NCBI RefSeq assembly: GCF_028595285.1
Contig: NZ_JAQQXQ010000007.1
Location: 1 to 64,000 of the forward strand
DNA: 64,000 nucleotides
Direction: 5' to 3'
From: Erythrobacter fulvus
GTDB taxonomy: Bacteria; Pseudomonadota; Alphaproteobacteria; Sphingomonadales; Sphingomonadaceae
Under the pieces are notes generated by a model. The model was given only the letters and a program-made list of their open reading frames with translations. It made no database searches and was not told the DNA's origin. A program made the translations under genes and the position numbers. Of this stretch, positions 1 through 9,586 are shown piece by piece (the first letter of the stretch is position 1; every line of letters begins with the position of its first letter).

Positions 1-420
1 AGGTGGTGCTCGACGAAGACGATCTGGCCAACCCCGGCGATGATCAGGGCTCGGACCAGAGCGATCCGACCACCGCGACCGGCAGCTTCGGCGTCACCGC
101 GCCCGACGGTCTGGACGATGTGCAGGTCAATGGTGTCGACGTGGTCGTCGACGGCGTCTTCGTCGGCGCGGTCGAGGTCGCCAATGACGGCATCTACGCG
201 GTCTCGATCACCGGCTGGACCCCGGTCTTCGCCGCCGACGGCGTGACCGTGATCAGCGCCACCTTCAGCTACAGCGCCAGCCTGCTCGACAACACGCTGG
301 AGCATGCCCTGCCCGGCCAGGACGATGTCGTGCGCATGCTTGCCGTGACCGCCGACGACAGCGACGGATCAAACGCCACCGCCAGCCTCGACGTGCAGAT
401 CATCGATGATGTGCCGAGCG
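1..420 (+). repeat. Adhesin repeat, copy 1
   Basis: Bases 1-420 reappear at 796-1215 at an offset of 795 bases. By eye they differ at one position only (G at 122, T at 917). Copy 1 may extend upstream of the window. It encodes the acidic block starting VVLDEDDLANPGDDQ. Confidence 0.95.
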
Positions 421-3400
421 CGGCGGATGATACGGACAGCCTGACCGAAGGCGGTGCGGTGTCGGCCAGCGGCAACGTGATCACCGATGCCGAGGCCAAT
501 GGCGACAACGGCGCCGATGTCACCGGTGCCGATGGTGCGGCGGTGGAGACCCCGGGTTCGTTCGACGGCACCTATGGCACGCTCGTGCTGGGGGCCGACG
601 GCAGCTACACCTACACGCTGAGCGCGTTCGGCGTCTCGCAGCTCTCGACGCTGGGTGACGGCGAGTTCTTCACCGAGGTGTTCGACTATGTGCTGATCGA
701 CGGCGACGGCGATACCTCGCCGGCCACGCTGACCATCACGCTCAACGGCACCGACGACGGCGTGACCATCAATGGTCTGGACGGCAATGCGCCCGAGGTG
801 GTGCTCGACGAAGACGATCTGGCCAACCCCGGCGATGATCAGGGCTCGGACCAGAGCGATCCGACCACCGCGACCGGCAGCTTCGGCGTCACCGCGCCCG
901 ACGGTCTGGACGATGTTCAGGTCAATGGTGTCGACGTGGTCGTCGACGGCGTCTTCGTCGGCGCGGTCGAGGTCGCCAATGACGGCATCTACGCGGTCTC
1001 GATCACCGGCTGGACCCCGGTCTTCGCCGCCGACGGCGTGACCGTGATCAGCGCCACCTTCAGCTACAGCGCCAGCCTGCTCGACAACACGCTGGAGCAT
1101 GCCCTGCCCGGCCAGGACGATGTCGTGCGCATGCTTGCCGTGACCGCCGACGACAGCGACGGATCAAACGCCACCGCCAGCCTCGACGTGCAGATCATCG
1201 ATGATGTGCCGAGCGTGATTGTTGAGTCTTCCGGGCAAACGGCATCAGTCGATGAGACAAGCCTCGCGGTCGGTGTGGCACAGATCGCACTTGGCAGCTT
1301 CATCCAAGCTATCGACACCGACGTTGCTCTTTCGGCAACGGTGGTGCGTGCCACCTCGGCTGACAAACTGGTCACTGCGACGGCTAATTATGGTGCGGAT
1401 GGCGAGGCGACCACGGGTGAGTTGATATATGCCTTTGCGCTGGGCGCCGACGTAATTCCGAACGTCACCACCACGGTTGGTACACCGATTACTCTGGTAA
1501 AGGTGAGCGATACCGTCGTAGTTGGCCAGATCGGAGCAAGCAATTTCGCGGCCTTCGCGTTGCAGCTCAACAGTGATGGTTCGGTGACGCTTGAGCAGTA
1601 TGTCTCGCTCTTCCACACCAACCCGCTGTTGGCCAACGAGCCGGTTACACTCACCGGTGCGGACTTGAGCATCACAGTAACGGTCAAGGATGGTGACAAC
1701 GATATTGCCAGCGACAGCGTCAATGTTGCCGACCAGATCACCTTCAACGACGACGCACCGAGTGCGATCGATCCTGATCCGGTGCCGAATGACAAAACGT
1801 CGCCTGACGCTTTGTTCAATATCATTGGCGACACGACGACTATATCACTCGACGCGGACGGCAACGTATTCAATAACTTCGGTGCAGACGGCCCTGGATC
1901 CATCACCTTTGCCAACATCGTAAGCGGGGTGACAAATAGCGGCCTGTTCCACGACGGCCAGCCTATTCTGCTGTACCTTGACCCGACCGGCACGATCCTG
2001 ACCGGAAGGGCGCTGGTCGGTGCAACGCTGCAGGATGTGTTCACAGCCACCATTAACCAGAGCACTAGCGACTATACCGTCGAACTGATCCGTACGATCG
2101 ACAATGGTTCTGGGGCTACTTTCAACGACTTGTCTGGAGGCGTAGCTGGTAACCCGCCATTCAAACTGGTGAGCTCTGCAACGACTGGTGCTGACATCGA
2201 GCTGCTTTTCACTCCACGGGAAGCTGGAAATGCAGATCTCAATGGCAGCATCAACAGTGACTCGGACGATCTCGGAGTCAATGGTCAGTTCATCGATCTT
2301 AACTTCGGCGTCAGCATCGAATTTGGCGATTTCAGCTATTTCGCTAATGGAGGCGGCACGTCCGATGATCGCTACGACCAGGTTAGCGCGGGTGACATTA
2401 ACGGCTTCCGGTTCACCATTGACCAGATCTCGAACGGGTCTACGGTCGATGTCCAGCTCAAAGCTTATGAATACACAGGTGACCCCAGCGGTATTGTGCA
2501 ACAATCATTGCCAAACGAGGGTGCCTATTCACAAGAGCAGATCACGAGCGTCAAGGTCTATGACGCGGCAGGTAACTTGCTCCACACCATCACGTTCGGC
2601 TGGACAATCCCGGGAGTTCCAGTCACGGCAATCGATGCCGATGGTTTGCCGATAGCTTCCGGCTCCGGCAGCCTATCAATTGGTGGTATTACTTTCGGGG
2701 CTATAACGGGCGGATCGGTCCTCGTTTCCAACCTTCTCACGGACTACAAGGTCGAGACCTTTACCGCTGACGGTTACGACCGCATCACCATCGATAACGT
2801 TGGCAATCCGGTGGGTACGGACGGCAAATTCTCGATCAGCGAATTGCAGATCGAGCAAACCAACGCCGGTAATCCGGTTAATCTGCAGCTTGACCTTCAA
2901 ATAACCGACGGCGACGGTGACACCGTCCTCATCACTGATGCGATCGACATAACTGTATTGCCAGCTGCCGACGCTCCAATGCCCCCCATCGCGCTTGATC
3001 TAAATGGCGATGGCCAGGTGTCTTTTCTGGGTTTGGAAGCCGGCGTTGCCTATGATTACGACGGCGACGGTGTTGCTACGCAGACCGCCTGGGTGGCACC
3101 GGAGGACGGCCTTCTGGCCCGTCAGACCGAGGATGGCGGCGTTGACATCGTCTTCACCGACGATGCGGCGGGCGCCACCACCGATCTTGATGGCTTGGCC
3201 AAGGCATACGACAGCAACGGCGATGGCCAGTTCACAGCCGCGGACAAGGCATTCGACAGCTTCGGCGTGTGGCAGGATGCGAACAGCAACGGCGTGGTCG
3301 ATGCGGGTGAGTTCACCTCGCTGGCCAACGCGGGCATTACCGCGATCGACCTGATCAGCGATGGCCAAGGCTACACCGCGGCGAACGGCGAAGTCACGGT

Positions 3401-4223
3401 CTACGGCACCGGCAGCTTTACCATTGAGGGCGCTACCGGCGTGCTTGTCGACGCGGCGTTCATGCTTGGCGACACGGTTGTTGCTAATGACAGCGGGATT
3501 TCCACGAGGATCGAACAGCGAATTTGGGACGGAATTGTCGGTTCTTCGGCAATTGCAGGTTTCCTTGCCGTGCTCCCGCTGGTGTCTACCAATCATAACA
3601 ATCTGGGCTGGGCATCAATTGATATGGCTGGACTGGATGTATCGCTCTCGCCATCTGGACAATGTCTGATGACGGCCGAGATCCGTAGTTTCGAAATTTT
3701 TGAAAGCTCGGCCCATCTGGACACGGACACGTCCATGGCGTGGGCCCAGCCGGAAACTTATTCTTCGTCGAGCGAACCTATACTGGAATACTTCAGCAAT
3801 CCGTTCGACGGTGTCGATTTAGCACAAGGCATGCCGAGTATCGAAGCATCGGGCTTTGAGCATACGCTAGATCCGGAGACGCCTGCCTACGCTGCTCCAG
3901 ATATGGCAGCGTTGGTCGCTATGGAGGCGCTTCTCATGTTGAGCGACCAAAATGGGTCGATGCCTGCTCCCTTAGAGTTGCTGACAGGCGATTTTACTAG
4001 CCAAACGATTGCGGATGCTCTTGCGGGAGACATTGTCGACCAGGTGATCGATCAGTTTGTCGGAAGTTCTGAAAGCGCCAGCTTCGCGTCCGAGGTGGCA
4101 AGCTCCGATCAACTCATTGACCTGTTGTCCGTCGACCTATCCGGGGCGGCGATGGCGTCGGTAATGCCAATCGATGCGCCTGCGGTGGACGACGCAGCGC
4201 AAGTCGCTCTGATGCATGGATAA
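1..4223 (+). CDS. Giant type I-secreted repeat adhesin, 5' end outside window
   Basis: Only the last ~1,406 residues are visible; the start lies before the window. The protein is acidic and Asp/Gly/Thr-rich, built of Ig/VCBS-like blocks as in T1SS-exported surface adhesins. A ~140-residue block occurs twice (about residues 1-139 and 266-404) around a VCBS-type block with GTYGTL and GSYTYTL signatures; less regular Ig-like segments continue to about residue 990. Residues ~995-1160 hold several calcium-type Asp loops (DLNGDGQ, DYDGDG, DSNGDGQ, DANSNGVVDAGE). The last ~240 residues resemble no family I know, and no GGxGxD nonapeptide array is seen. The genes that follow (OmpA, TolC, ABC, HlyD, LapG-like) give the export and release context. 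Its role in adhesion or biofilm is inferred. Confidence 0.85.
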   Translation, partial: VVLDEDDLANPGDDQGSDQSDPTTATGSFGVTAPDGLDDVQVNGVDVVVDGVFVGAVEVANDGIYAVSITGWTPVFAADGVTVISATFSYSASLLDNTLEHALPGQDDVVRMLAVTADDSDGSNATASLDVQIIDDVPSAADDTDSLTEGGAVSASGNVITDAEANGDNGADVTGADGAAVETPGSFDGTYGTLVLGADGSYTYTLSAFGVSQLSTLGDGEFFTEVFDYVLIDGDGDTSPATLTITLNGTDDGVTINGLDGNAPEVVLDEDDLANPGDDQGSDQSDPTTATGSFGVTAPDGLDDVQVNGVDVVVDGVFVGAVEVANDGIYAVSITGWTPVFAADGVTVISATFSYSASLLDNTLEHALPGQDDVVRMLAVTADDSDGSNATASLDVQIIDDVPSVIVESSGQTASVDETSLAVGVAQIALGSFIQAIDTDVALSATVVRATSADKLVTATANYGADGEATTGELIYAFALGADVIPNVTTTVGTPITLVKVSDTVVVGQIGASNFAAFALQLNSDGSVTLEQYVSLFHTNPLLANEPVTLTGADLSITVTVKDGDNDIASDSVNVADQITFNDDAPSAIDPDPVPNDKTSPDALFNIIGDTTTISLDADGNVFNNFGADGPGSITFANIVSGVTNSGLFHDGQPILLYLDPTGTILTGRALVGATLQDVFTATINQSTSDYTVELIRTIDNGSGATFNDLSGGVAGNPPFKLVSSATTGADIELLFTPREAGNADLNGSINSDSDDLGVNGQFIDLNFGVSIEFGDFSYFANGGGTSDDRYDQVSAGDINGFRFTIDQISNGSTVDVQLKAYEYTGDPSGIVQQSLPNEGAYSQEQITSVKVYDAAGNLLHTITFGWTIPGVPVTAIDADGLPIASGSGSLSIGGITFGAITGGSVLVSNLLTDYKVETFTADGYDRITIDNVGNPVGTDGKFSISELQIEQTNAGNPVNLQLDLQITDGDGDTVLITDAIDITVLPAADAPMPPIALDLNGDGQVSFLGLEAGVAYDYDGDGVATQTAWVAPEDGLLARQTEDGGVDIVFTDDAAGATTDLDGLAKAYDSNGDGQFTAADKAFDSFGVWQDANSNGVVDAGEFTSLANAGITAIDLISDGQGYTAANGEVTVYGTGSFTIEGATGVLVDAAFMLGDTVVANDSGISTRIEQRIWDGIVGSSAIAGFLAVLPLVSTNHNNLGWASIDMAGLDVSLSPSGQCLMTAEIRSFEIFESSAHLDTDTSMAWAQPETYSSSSEPILEYFSNPFDGVDLAQGMPSIEASGFEHTLDPETPAYAAPDMAALVAMEALLMLSDQNGSMPAPLELLTGDFTSQTIADALAGDIVDQVIDQFVGSSESASFASEVASSDQLIDLLSVDLSGAAMASVMPIDAPAVDDAAQVALMHG
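796..1215 (+). repeat. Adhesin repeat, copy 2
   Basis: Near-identical to 1-420. The identity breaks at the codons after the shared VPS residues, where copy 1 runs into a VCBS block and copy 2 into a different Ig-like segment. The repeat period of 795 bases equals 265 residues, so the full gene may contain more units upstream. Confidence 0.95.
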
Positions 4224-4251
4224 CGGACAGGAACAAGGGGAGGGTGTTCAC

Positions 4252-4977
4252 ATGAGACTCGCGAAACTGGCTCTAACATCTGGAATTGCCTGCAGTGTCT
4301 TCGTCGGGGTTCCTGTCAGCGCGCAAGTGACTGACGCTTCGGAACTTGAAGCGCTTGGTAACGATGCTCTCGTGGACGAACTCTCAAGGCGCTATGAGAG
4401 CGCTTTGGCTGTATCGCTGGACGACAGCGTAACGTCGGCGAACGATAGTCGGCATCTATGGGCGCTTGAAGCCAAAGTGCAATGCGCGATAGCCTTGGGA
4501 TACATGAAGTCGTCGACCCGTGACGAACCAAGTATCCGCAAGTGCGCGCGCGCTTACGACCTGATGAGCCGGACGCCGCGTCCTCCCGCACCCCAAGTTG
4601 TGCCGCCGCCGCCCCCACCGCCGCGGCGACCGGATTTCTGCACCGATGCAGGCCTTGTCACCGTATTCTTCGAGTTCGATTCGACTGAAATCGAGACCGA
4701 TGCGATGACGATTCTGGATACGGTGGCACAGCAAAGCAGAACTTGTGGCTGGGGCGCCATATCCGTGGTGGGCCACACCGACCAGGCCGGCAGCGACCAA
4801 TATAATTTGGGGCTGTCCCAAGAACGTGCGCGGGTTGTGGCGGAAGCGTTGCGCGCGAAGGTGCCGGCAAGCACTCAGATCAGTGTTGATGCGAAAGGCG
4901 AGTCAAACCCGCGTGTGCCGTTGGCGGACGGGACGCGCAGTCCGGAAAACCGCCGTGTCGAAATAACAGTTAAGTGA
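4252..4977 (+). CDS. OmpA-family peptidoglycan-binding protein
   Basis: A 241-residue exported protein. Residues 1-25 form a signal peptide (cleavage likely after VSA). A Pro-rich linker lies at about 110-127, and a C-terminal OmpA domain at about 128-241 contains the HTDQAGSD and NRRVEI motifs that bind the diaminopimelate of peptidoglycan. I chose the ATG at 4252 because AGGGG precedes it and the signal peptide begins there; a longer frame from 4216 would only add a hydrophilic tail overlapping the adhesin stop. It lies between adhesin and tolC-like genes, so a role in anchoring the secretion apparatus or outer membrane to the wall is inferred. Confidence 0.85.
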   Translation: MRLAKLALTSGIACSVFVGVPVSAQVTDASELEALGNDALVDELSRRYESALAVSLDDSVTSANDSRHLWALEAKVQCAIALGYMKSSTRDEPSIRKCARAYDLMSRTPRPPAPQVVPPPPPPPRRPDFCTDAGLVTVFFEFDSTEIETDAMTILDTVAQQSRTCGWGAISVVGHTDQAGSDQYNLGLSQERARVVAEALRAKVPASTQISVDAKGESNPRVPLADGTRSPENRRVEITVK

Positions 4978-4994
4978 TTGCGGGGAGGCTGAAG

Positions 4995-6392
4995 ATGAAA
5001 AGCACAGGCAAATTGGTCATCGCCCTCGCGTTGGCGAGTTGTTCCTCCATGGTCATGGCTCAGAACGAAGCAGGGCCGGTTTCTCTGCGAGAGGCGATCG
5101 AAACCGCGATCGTCTCCAATCCCGAGATTGCCCAGGCGCAAATGAATACCGAAGCCATCCAGTTCGAAAGGGAGCAGGCGCAGTCGCTCTACTTCCCCAC
5201 GATCGATGTCGAAGCATCGGCGGGTGTTCGCAGGCTGGAGAACCAGACGCGCAGGGTGCTCGGCATTGCAGACAACTGGCTCAACCCGCTTGAAGCGCAG
5301 GTCCGGGGGGATTGGACCATTCTCGATTTCGGCAGACGCCGTGGGGAACTGCTTCGGCAGGCCGCAAGGGTGGATGGCGCATCGCTGAGAGTGCTTGAGC
5401 GATCGGAATTCATCGCTTTGCAGGTGGCGAGGCAATATCTGAACATTCTGCTTCAAGAGCGGATTGTTGCCGCGGCGACGGACAATGTGCTGTTCCATCA
5501 GCAAATGACGGGCAGCTTGTCGGAAGGCGTCTCCCAAGGCTCGATCAGCGTCGCTGACCTGCAGCAAGCCGAAGAACGCCTGCAGGCAGCGCTCGTCCTC
5601 AAGTCCGAGGCTGAGGAGGATCTCACTAACGCCCGAACCTCGCTGCAGCGGCTGACTGGACTCGACATCACGCGGGCCAATGTGCCCCCGATGCTCGCGC
5701 AGAGCCTTCCGGCGTCCGAGGAGATGGCGATCGGCCAGGCGCGCACGGCCAATCCGCTCGTTCGGGAGGCCCAGGCAGACGTCGACGCAGCCAATGCGAT
5801 GGTCATCTCGGCAAAAGGGGAACTTGCCCCCAGGATCGGGGTCGATCTTACAGGCCGTATTGGCGAGGATATCGACGGCTTCCAGGGCGAAACCAACGAT
5901 GTTCAGGGCCGTGTCTATATCCGCTGGCAATTATTCGATGGCGGTCGGCGCGCAGCGCAGGTCCAGGAAATGACACGCAGAGCGAGCGAGGCGCGGTTTC
6001 GTCTTCATGACCGCGTGCGCGAAGCAGAAGAGGATGTGCGCAACGCGTGGACAGCCATGATGACCCAGAAAACGGTCTTCACGGCGCTTGAGCGGCAATC
6101 ACAAGTCAGCGATGACTTGCTCCTTTCGTACCGCAGCCAGTTTAATATCGGGCGCCGGTCACTGCTTGATGTGCTCGATGCGCAGAACACCCGGTTCAAT
6201 ACCCAAGTGCGCCGGGAAACAGCACGGTTCTCCGAGTTGTTTGCACAATATCAAGTACTCGCAGCAACCAATAATTTCTTGAATGCACTTAATGTCGCGC
6301 CCGGCACCGGGGCCGGCACGGCAGAACGCGAGCGATTTGATTATGGCCCCTCTGTTCCGGCGGAATTGCAGAGACGTCGCTACCCGGAATAG
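4995..6392 (+). CDS. TolC-family outer-membrane channel of the type I secretion system
   Basis: A 465-residue protein with a signal peptide (cleavage near SMVMAQ) followed by the two repeated helical/beta modules of the TolC family. It contains the typical early segment with LREAIETAIVSNPEI and the late RSLLDVLDAQNT motif of T1SS TolC proteins (AggA/LapE type). Start at ATG 4995, preceded by GGGGAGG. The OmpA gene stops 17 bases upstream and the ABC transporter begins 24 bases downstream, so these genes look co-transcribed. It should form the outer-membrane exit duct for the adhesin. Confidence 0.9.
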   Translation: MKSTGKLVIALALASCSSMVMAQNEAGPVSLREAIETAIVSNPEIAQAQMNTEAIQFEREQAQSLYFPTIDVEASAGVRRLENQTRRVLGIADNWLNPLEAQVRGDWTILDFGRRRGELLRQAARVDGASLRVLERSEFIALQVARQYLNILLQERIVAAATDNVLFHQQMTGSLSEGVSQGSISVADLQQAEERLQAALVLKSEAEEDLTNARTSLQRLTGLDITRANVPPMLAQSLPASEEMAIGQARTANPLVREAQADVDAANAMVISAKGELAPRIGVDLTGRIGEDIDGFQGETNDVQGRVYIRWQLFDGGRRAAQVQEMTRRASEARFRLHDRVREAEEDVRNAWTAMMTQKTVFTALERQSQVSDDLLLSYRSQFNIGRRSLLDVLDAQNTRFNTQVRRETARFSELFAQYQVLAATNNFLNALNVAPGTGAGTAERERFDYGPSVPAELQRRRYPE

Positions 6393-6416
6393 TGGCGACC
6401 GTTCCGGAGTATCAGA

Positions 6417-8555
6417 GTGGAGGACTTTCAAGCTAGCAGAGCGGGGCCCGGAAGGGATCCTCTTATTCTGGCTATCAGTCGGGTAGCGATTTACTTCGGC
6501 ACGCCGGATCCCAAAGTGCTGTTCAACGCCCTCCCGCGCGATGAAGCAGGACTCCTGCCGTTTCATCAAGCAGACGCGGCACTTGATATTGCCGGATTTA
6601 ATCACGAGACGTCGACGGCAAAGAGGTTGCCAAGACGTCCCGAGGCCTACCCGCTGATCGCGCGCATGAAGGATGGCGTTGCGATTGCGCTGCTCGAATT
6701 GTCGGGAACGGACGTCCTTAGCTTTAACGAAGGAGCAGACGATCCAGTCTGGATTTCGCTATCCGACTTCGATGCCGATTTCGCGGGCGAATTCATCAGT
6801 GTGGTAGCAAACCCGGACGCTTTGCGAGCCAAGGACGCGCCGTGGCATGCAAAGGGACGCAGCCATTGGTTCTGGTCCGAGTTGCGCAAAGAACGCAAGG
6901 CATTTCGAGCCGTGCTGCTTGCCTCCGTGCTGATTAACACGTTGGCGCTGTCTCTCCCTTTATTCTCGATGAACGTCTATGATCGGGTCATACCGAACCG
7001 CGCAGAAGCCTCTCTATGGATCCTGGCATCGGGCGTTCTGCTCGCCTTTTTGCTGGAATTTGCGCTCCGGACCGCGCGGACCAACGTCGTCGACGACATC
7101 GGACGCAGGCTGGACCTCCGGCTTTCTCAAAAGCTTTTCTCAAGAGTATTGTCGACCCCGATGAGCGGACGGCGAGGCAGTACCGGCGCACTTGCAGCGA
7201 GGGTCGGCGAATACGCTCTGGTCCGCGAATTCTTTGCTTCCACGACCGTTGTTCTAATTGTCGATCTAGCTTTTCTGATCCTTTTTATAGCCGTCATTGC
7301 CTACATCGCCGGCTGGCTCGCACTCGTCCCGCTGTTGACGCTGAGCCTGATGGCAATCGCAGGAATGATACTGCAACGAAAAGTGATTGATGCTGCTAGG
7401 GACGCGCAAGCCGATGCAGGGCTTCAGCAGACTGTTCTTGTTGAAGCGGTTGCCGGGATGGAAACCCTCAAGAGCATTGCGGGAGAACGCCGGCTGCTGG
7501 GCAAATGGCAGTCTCTCGCCCGGATCGGCAGTCAGTCCCAACTGCGTCTTCGGCAGATTTCGTCAACTGCAGTCGCCCTTGCGAGCTCATTTCAGCAGAT
7601 TTCCAGCGTTTCGCTTGTGGTGGGTGGCTATTACCTGTTCGCCTCAGGCCAGATCACCATGGGCGCAATCATTGCGATCGTCATGCTGTCGGCCCGATCG
7701 CTTGCCCCTGCCGGCCAGATTGCATTCCTATTGACCCGCGGGCGCCAGGCGCGCGAGGCTCTGGCTTCGATCGAGGCCCTCTTTGCGACCGAAGACGAAA
7801 GACGACAGGGCAGCATTAGCTTGCCCCCGTCGCAGCGGGAAGGTTACCGCGTCAATCTGGAGAACGTATCCTTTGCCTACCCCGGCAGTGAGCTTGCCAG
7901 TCTCAGCGACATCAATCTCAAGATCGAGCCCGGCGAACGCATCGCGATTGTCGGCCGGATCGCCTCCGGCAAGTCCACACTGGGGCGCCTCATTTGTGGG
8001 CTCTATCCCCCAACCGACGGGGCTATCAGAATTGAAGGGATCGACAGCCGCCAGTTTTACCCGGCCGAGCTGCGCAGCAGCTTTCGTTTCGTCGGTCAGG
8101 ACGCGAACCTTTTCACCGGCAGCATCCGTGACAACATCGCCCTTGGCGCACCCGGCGCATCGGATTCGGAAATCATCGCGGCACTCGTCAAAACTGGGGC
8201 GGATGGGTACTTGACCCGCGACGCTGCGGGATTTGATCGCGAAGTGGGAGAGCAGGGACGAACGCTCTCCGGCGGACAGCGGGCGTTTCTGGCACTGTCG
8301 CGGGCCTTTATGAGCCCTTTCGAACTCCTCTATCTTGATGAGCCGACCGGAGCCATGGATTCGCATACCGAGGCTTTGCTGGTCGAGAAACTGAGATCCG
8401 CGCTCTCAAAAACCCAGACACTGATCGTGGCGACACATCGCCCAGCGATGTTCGATATCTGCGACCGTATCATCGTGCTTAATGAGGGCAGGATAGTTGC
8501 AGACGGACCAAAGCTCGACATTCTGAAAAATCTCCGCACCAAGGTGGATGCGTGA
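6417..8555 (+). CDS. Type I secretion ABC transporter ATPase/permease
   Basis: A 712-residue HlyB/LapB-type exporter. Residues ~1-140 form a C39-like domain without a recognisable catalytic Cys, so it probably docks the substrate and does not cleave it. Transmembrane helices span ~160-440. The ATPase domain has Walker A GRIASGKST (513-521), signature LSGGQ (617-621), Walker B LLYLDEP (ending at E642) and the switch His in ATHRP (~674). Start is GTG 6417 with GGAG seven bases upstream. It drives export of the adhesin with the HlyD-like protein and TolC. Its stop overlaps the next start. Confidence 0.92.
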   Translation: MEDFQASRAGPGRDPLILAISRVAIYFGTPDPKVLFNALPRDEAGLLPFHQADAALDIAGFNHETSTAKRLPRRPEAYPLIARMKDGVAIALLELSGTDVLSFNEGADDPVWISLSDFDADFAGEFISVVANPDALRAKDAPWHAKGRSHWFWSELRKERKAFRAVLLASVLINTLALSLPLFSMNVYDRVIPNRAEASLWILASGVLLAFLLEFALRTARTNVVDDIGRRLDLRLSQKLFSRVLSTPMSGRRGSTGALAARVGEYALVREFFASTTVVLIVDLAFLILFIAVIAYIAGWLALVPLLTLSLMAIAGMILQRKVIDAARDAQADAGLQQTVLVEAVAGMETLKSIAGERRLLGKWQSLARIGSQSQLRLRQISSTAVALASSFQQISSVSLVVGGYYLFASGQITMGAIIAIVMLSARSLAPAGQIAFLLTRGRQAREALASIEALFATEDERRQGSISLPPSQREGYRVNLENVSFAYPGSELASLSDINLKIEPGERIAIVGRIASGKSTLGRLICGLYPPTDGAIRIEGIDSRQFYPAELRSSFRFVGQDANLFTGSIRDNIALGAPGASDSEIIAALVKTGADGYLTRDAAGFDREVGEQGRTLSGGQRAFLALSRAFMSPFELLYLDEPTGAMDSHTEALLVEKLRSALSKTQTLIVATHRPAMFDICDRIIVLNEGRIVADGPKLDILKNLRTKVDA

Positions 8556-9586
8556 TGTCGGCACGATCACAAACGATGTCGAAAGCGTCTCGCTCGATGC
8601 CGCTAAGGCTAGTCGGGGGCATTGCTGCCATCGTGGTGCTCGCCGCACCCACTTTTCCGACATCTTCCGATCGGACGATGATGGCAAATGAAGCGCTCGC
8701 GGCTTTGCCTGTCGGATTGGCCGGCCAGCTCGACAAGTTAACGGTCCAGTCCCCGGCGCTTCTCGACACCGGTGATTCCAGCCCTCAGGAACGCAATACC
8801 CGGATCCCCTTCGTTAATGCTCCCAGAGGGCATGTGAGGCCGTTCCACGCAGGCGCGGCAGGCACCTCCAGTTACAAGACAGCACTCCATTGCCTGACCG
8901 AGGCGATTTATTACGAGGCTGCAAACGAAAGTAAGGCAGGCAAGCGGGCAGTAGCGCAGGTCATTCTCAATCGGGTCGCCCACCCTGCCTATCCTTCATC
9001 GATCTGCGGCGTCGTCTATCAAGGCTGGAGCGAACCCGTGTGCCAGTTCAGCTATACCTGCGACGGCTCGCTTGCGCGTCGCCCGGTCGAACGGCTTTGG
9101 CGCGAGTCCGGAGAGGTTGCCAACGCAGCGCTGCGCGGACATGTCGAAGATGCGGTAGGAACCGCCACCCATTATCACGCCGACTACGTGTTGCCGTACT
9201 GGGCCTACCGGCTGGAAAAGGTGTATGCCGAAGGGCGGCACATCTTCTATCGTTTTCCGGGACGAGCTGGTAACTCGATAGCGTTTTCAGCACGCTGGAA
9301 TGCAAATGAACATTATCCGGCGTTCGACCCGCGACGATTTGAAACTCTCGACGAACAGCCGCAGGAACAATTGGCTCAGTCTTTGCCTGCCCATCTGCAG
9401 CGCATTCCGACCGAACGACGCGCCGACAATGATATCGGCGGCCGCATGGACCCCGCGTCAGGTTGGCGGCTTTCAGTTCCCGATCCGGTCGCGGCTAGCA
9501 AATCACTGCAGTTCACTCTTGAGCAACAGCAGGGGAAAGCTGCAGAACCACTTGAAGTCGCCGCCTTGGGAACTCGACTGCCATGA
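8555..9586 (+). CDS. SleB-type cell wall hydrolase
   Basis: A 343-residue protein with an N-terminal hydrophobic segment (about 17-36) that is a signal or anchor. A Hydrolase_2/SleB domain covers about residues 108-230, with the motif LTEAIYYEAANE (probable catalytic Glu near 117), the ILNRV segment and CQFSYTCDG. The family cleaves peptidoglycan as lytic transglycosylase/hydrolase. The start codon overlaps the ABC transporter stop (TGATG), and its own stop overlaps the HlyD start (ATGA), so it is translationally embedded in the secretion operon. A role in opening the wall for the exporter is inferred. The ~100 C-terminal residues are low-complexity. Confidence 0.85.
   Translation: MSARSQTMSKASRSMPLRLVGGIAAIVVLAAPTFPTSSDRTMMANEALAALPVGLAGQLDKLTVQSPALLDTGDSSPQERNTRIPFVNAPRGHVRPFHAGAAGTSSYKTALHCLTEAIYYEAANESKAGKRAVAQVILNRVAHPAYPSSICGVVYQGWSEPVCQFSYTCDGSLARRPVERLWRESGEVANAALRGHVEDAVGTATHYHADYVLPYWAYRLEKVYAEGRHIFYRFPGRAGNSIAFSARWNANEHYPAFDPRRFETLDEQPQEQLAQSLPAHLQRIPTERRADNDIGGRMDPASGWRLSVPDPVAASKSLQFTLEQQQGKAAEPLEVAALGTRLP

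Noticed and set aside
4875..5930. 351-codon minus-strand frame
   Set aside because: Antisense to the TolC gene; no motif.
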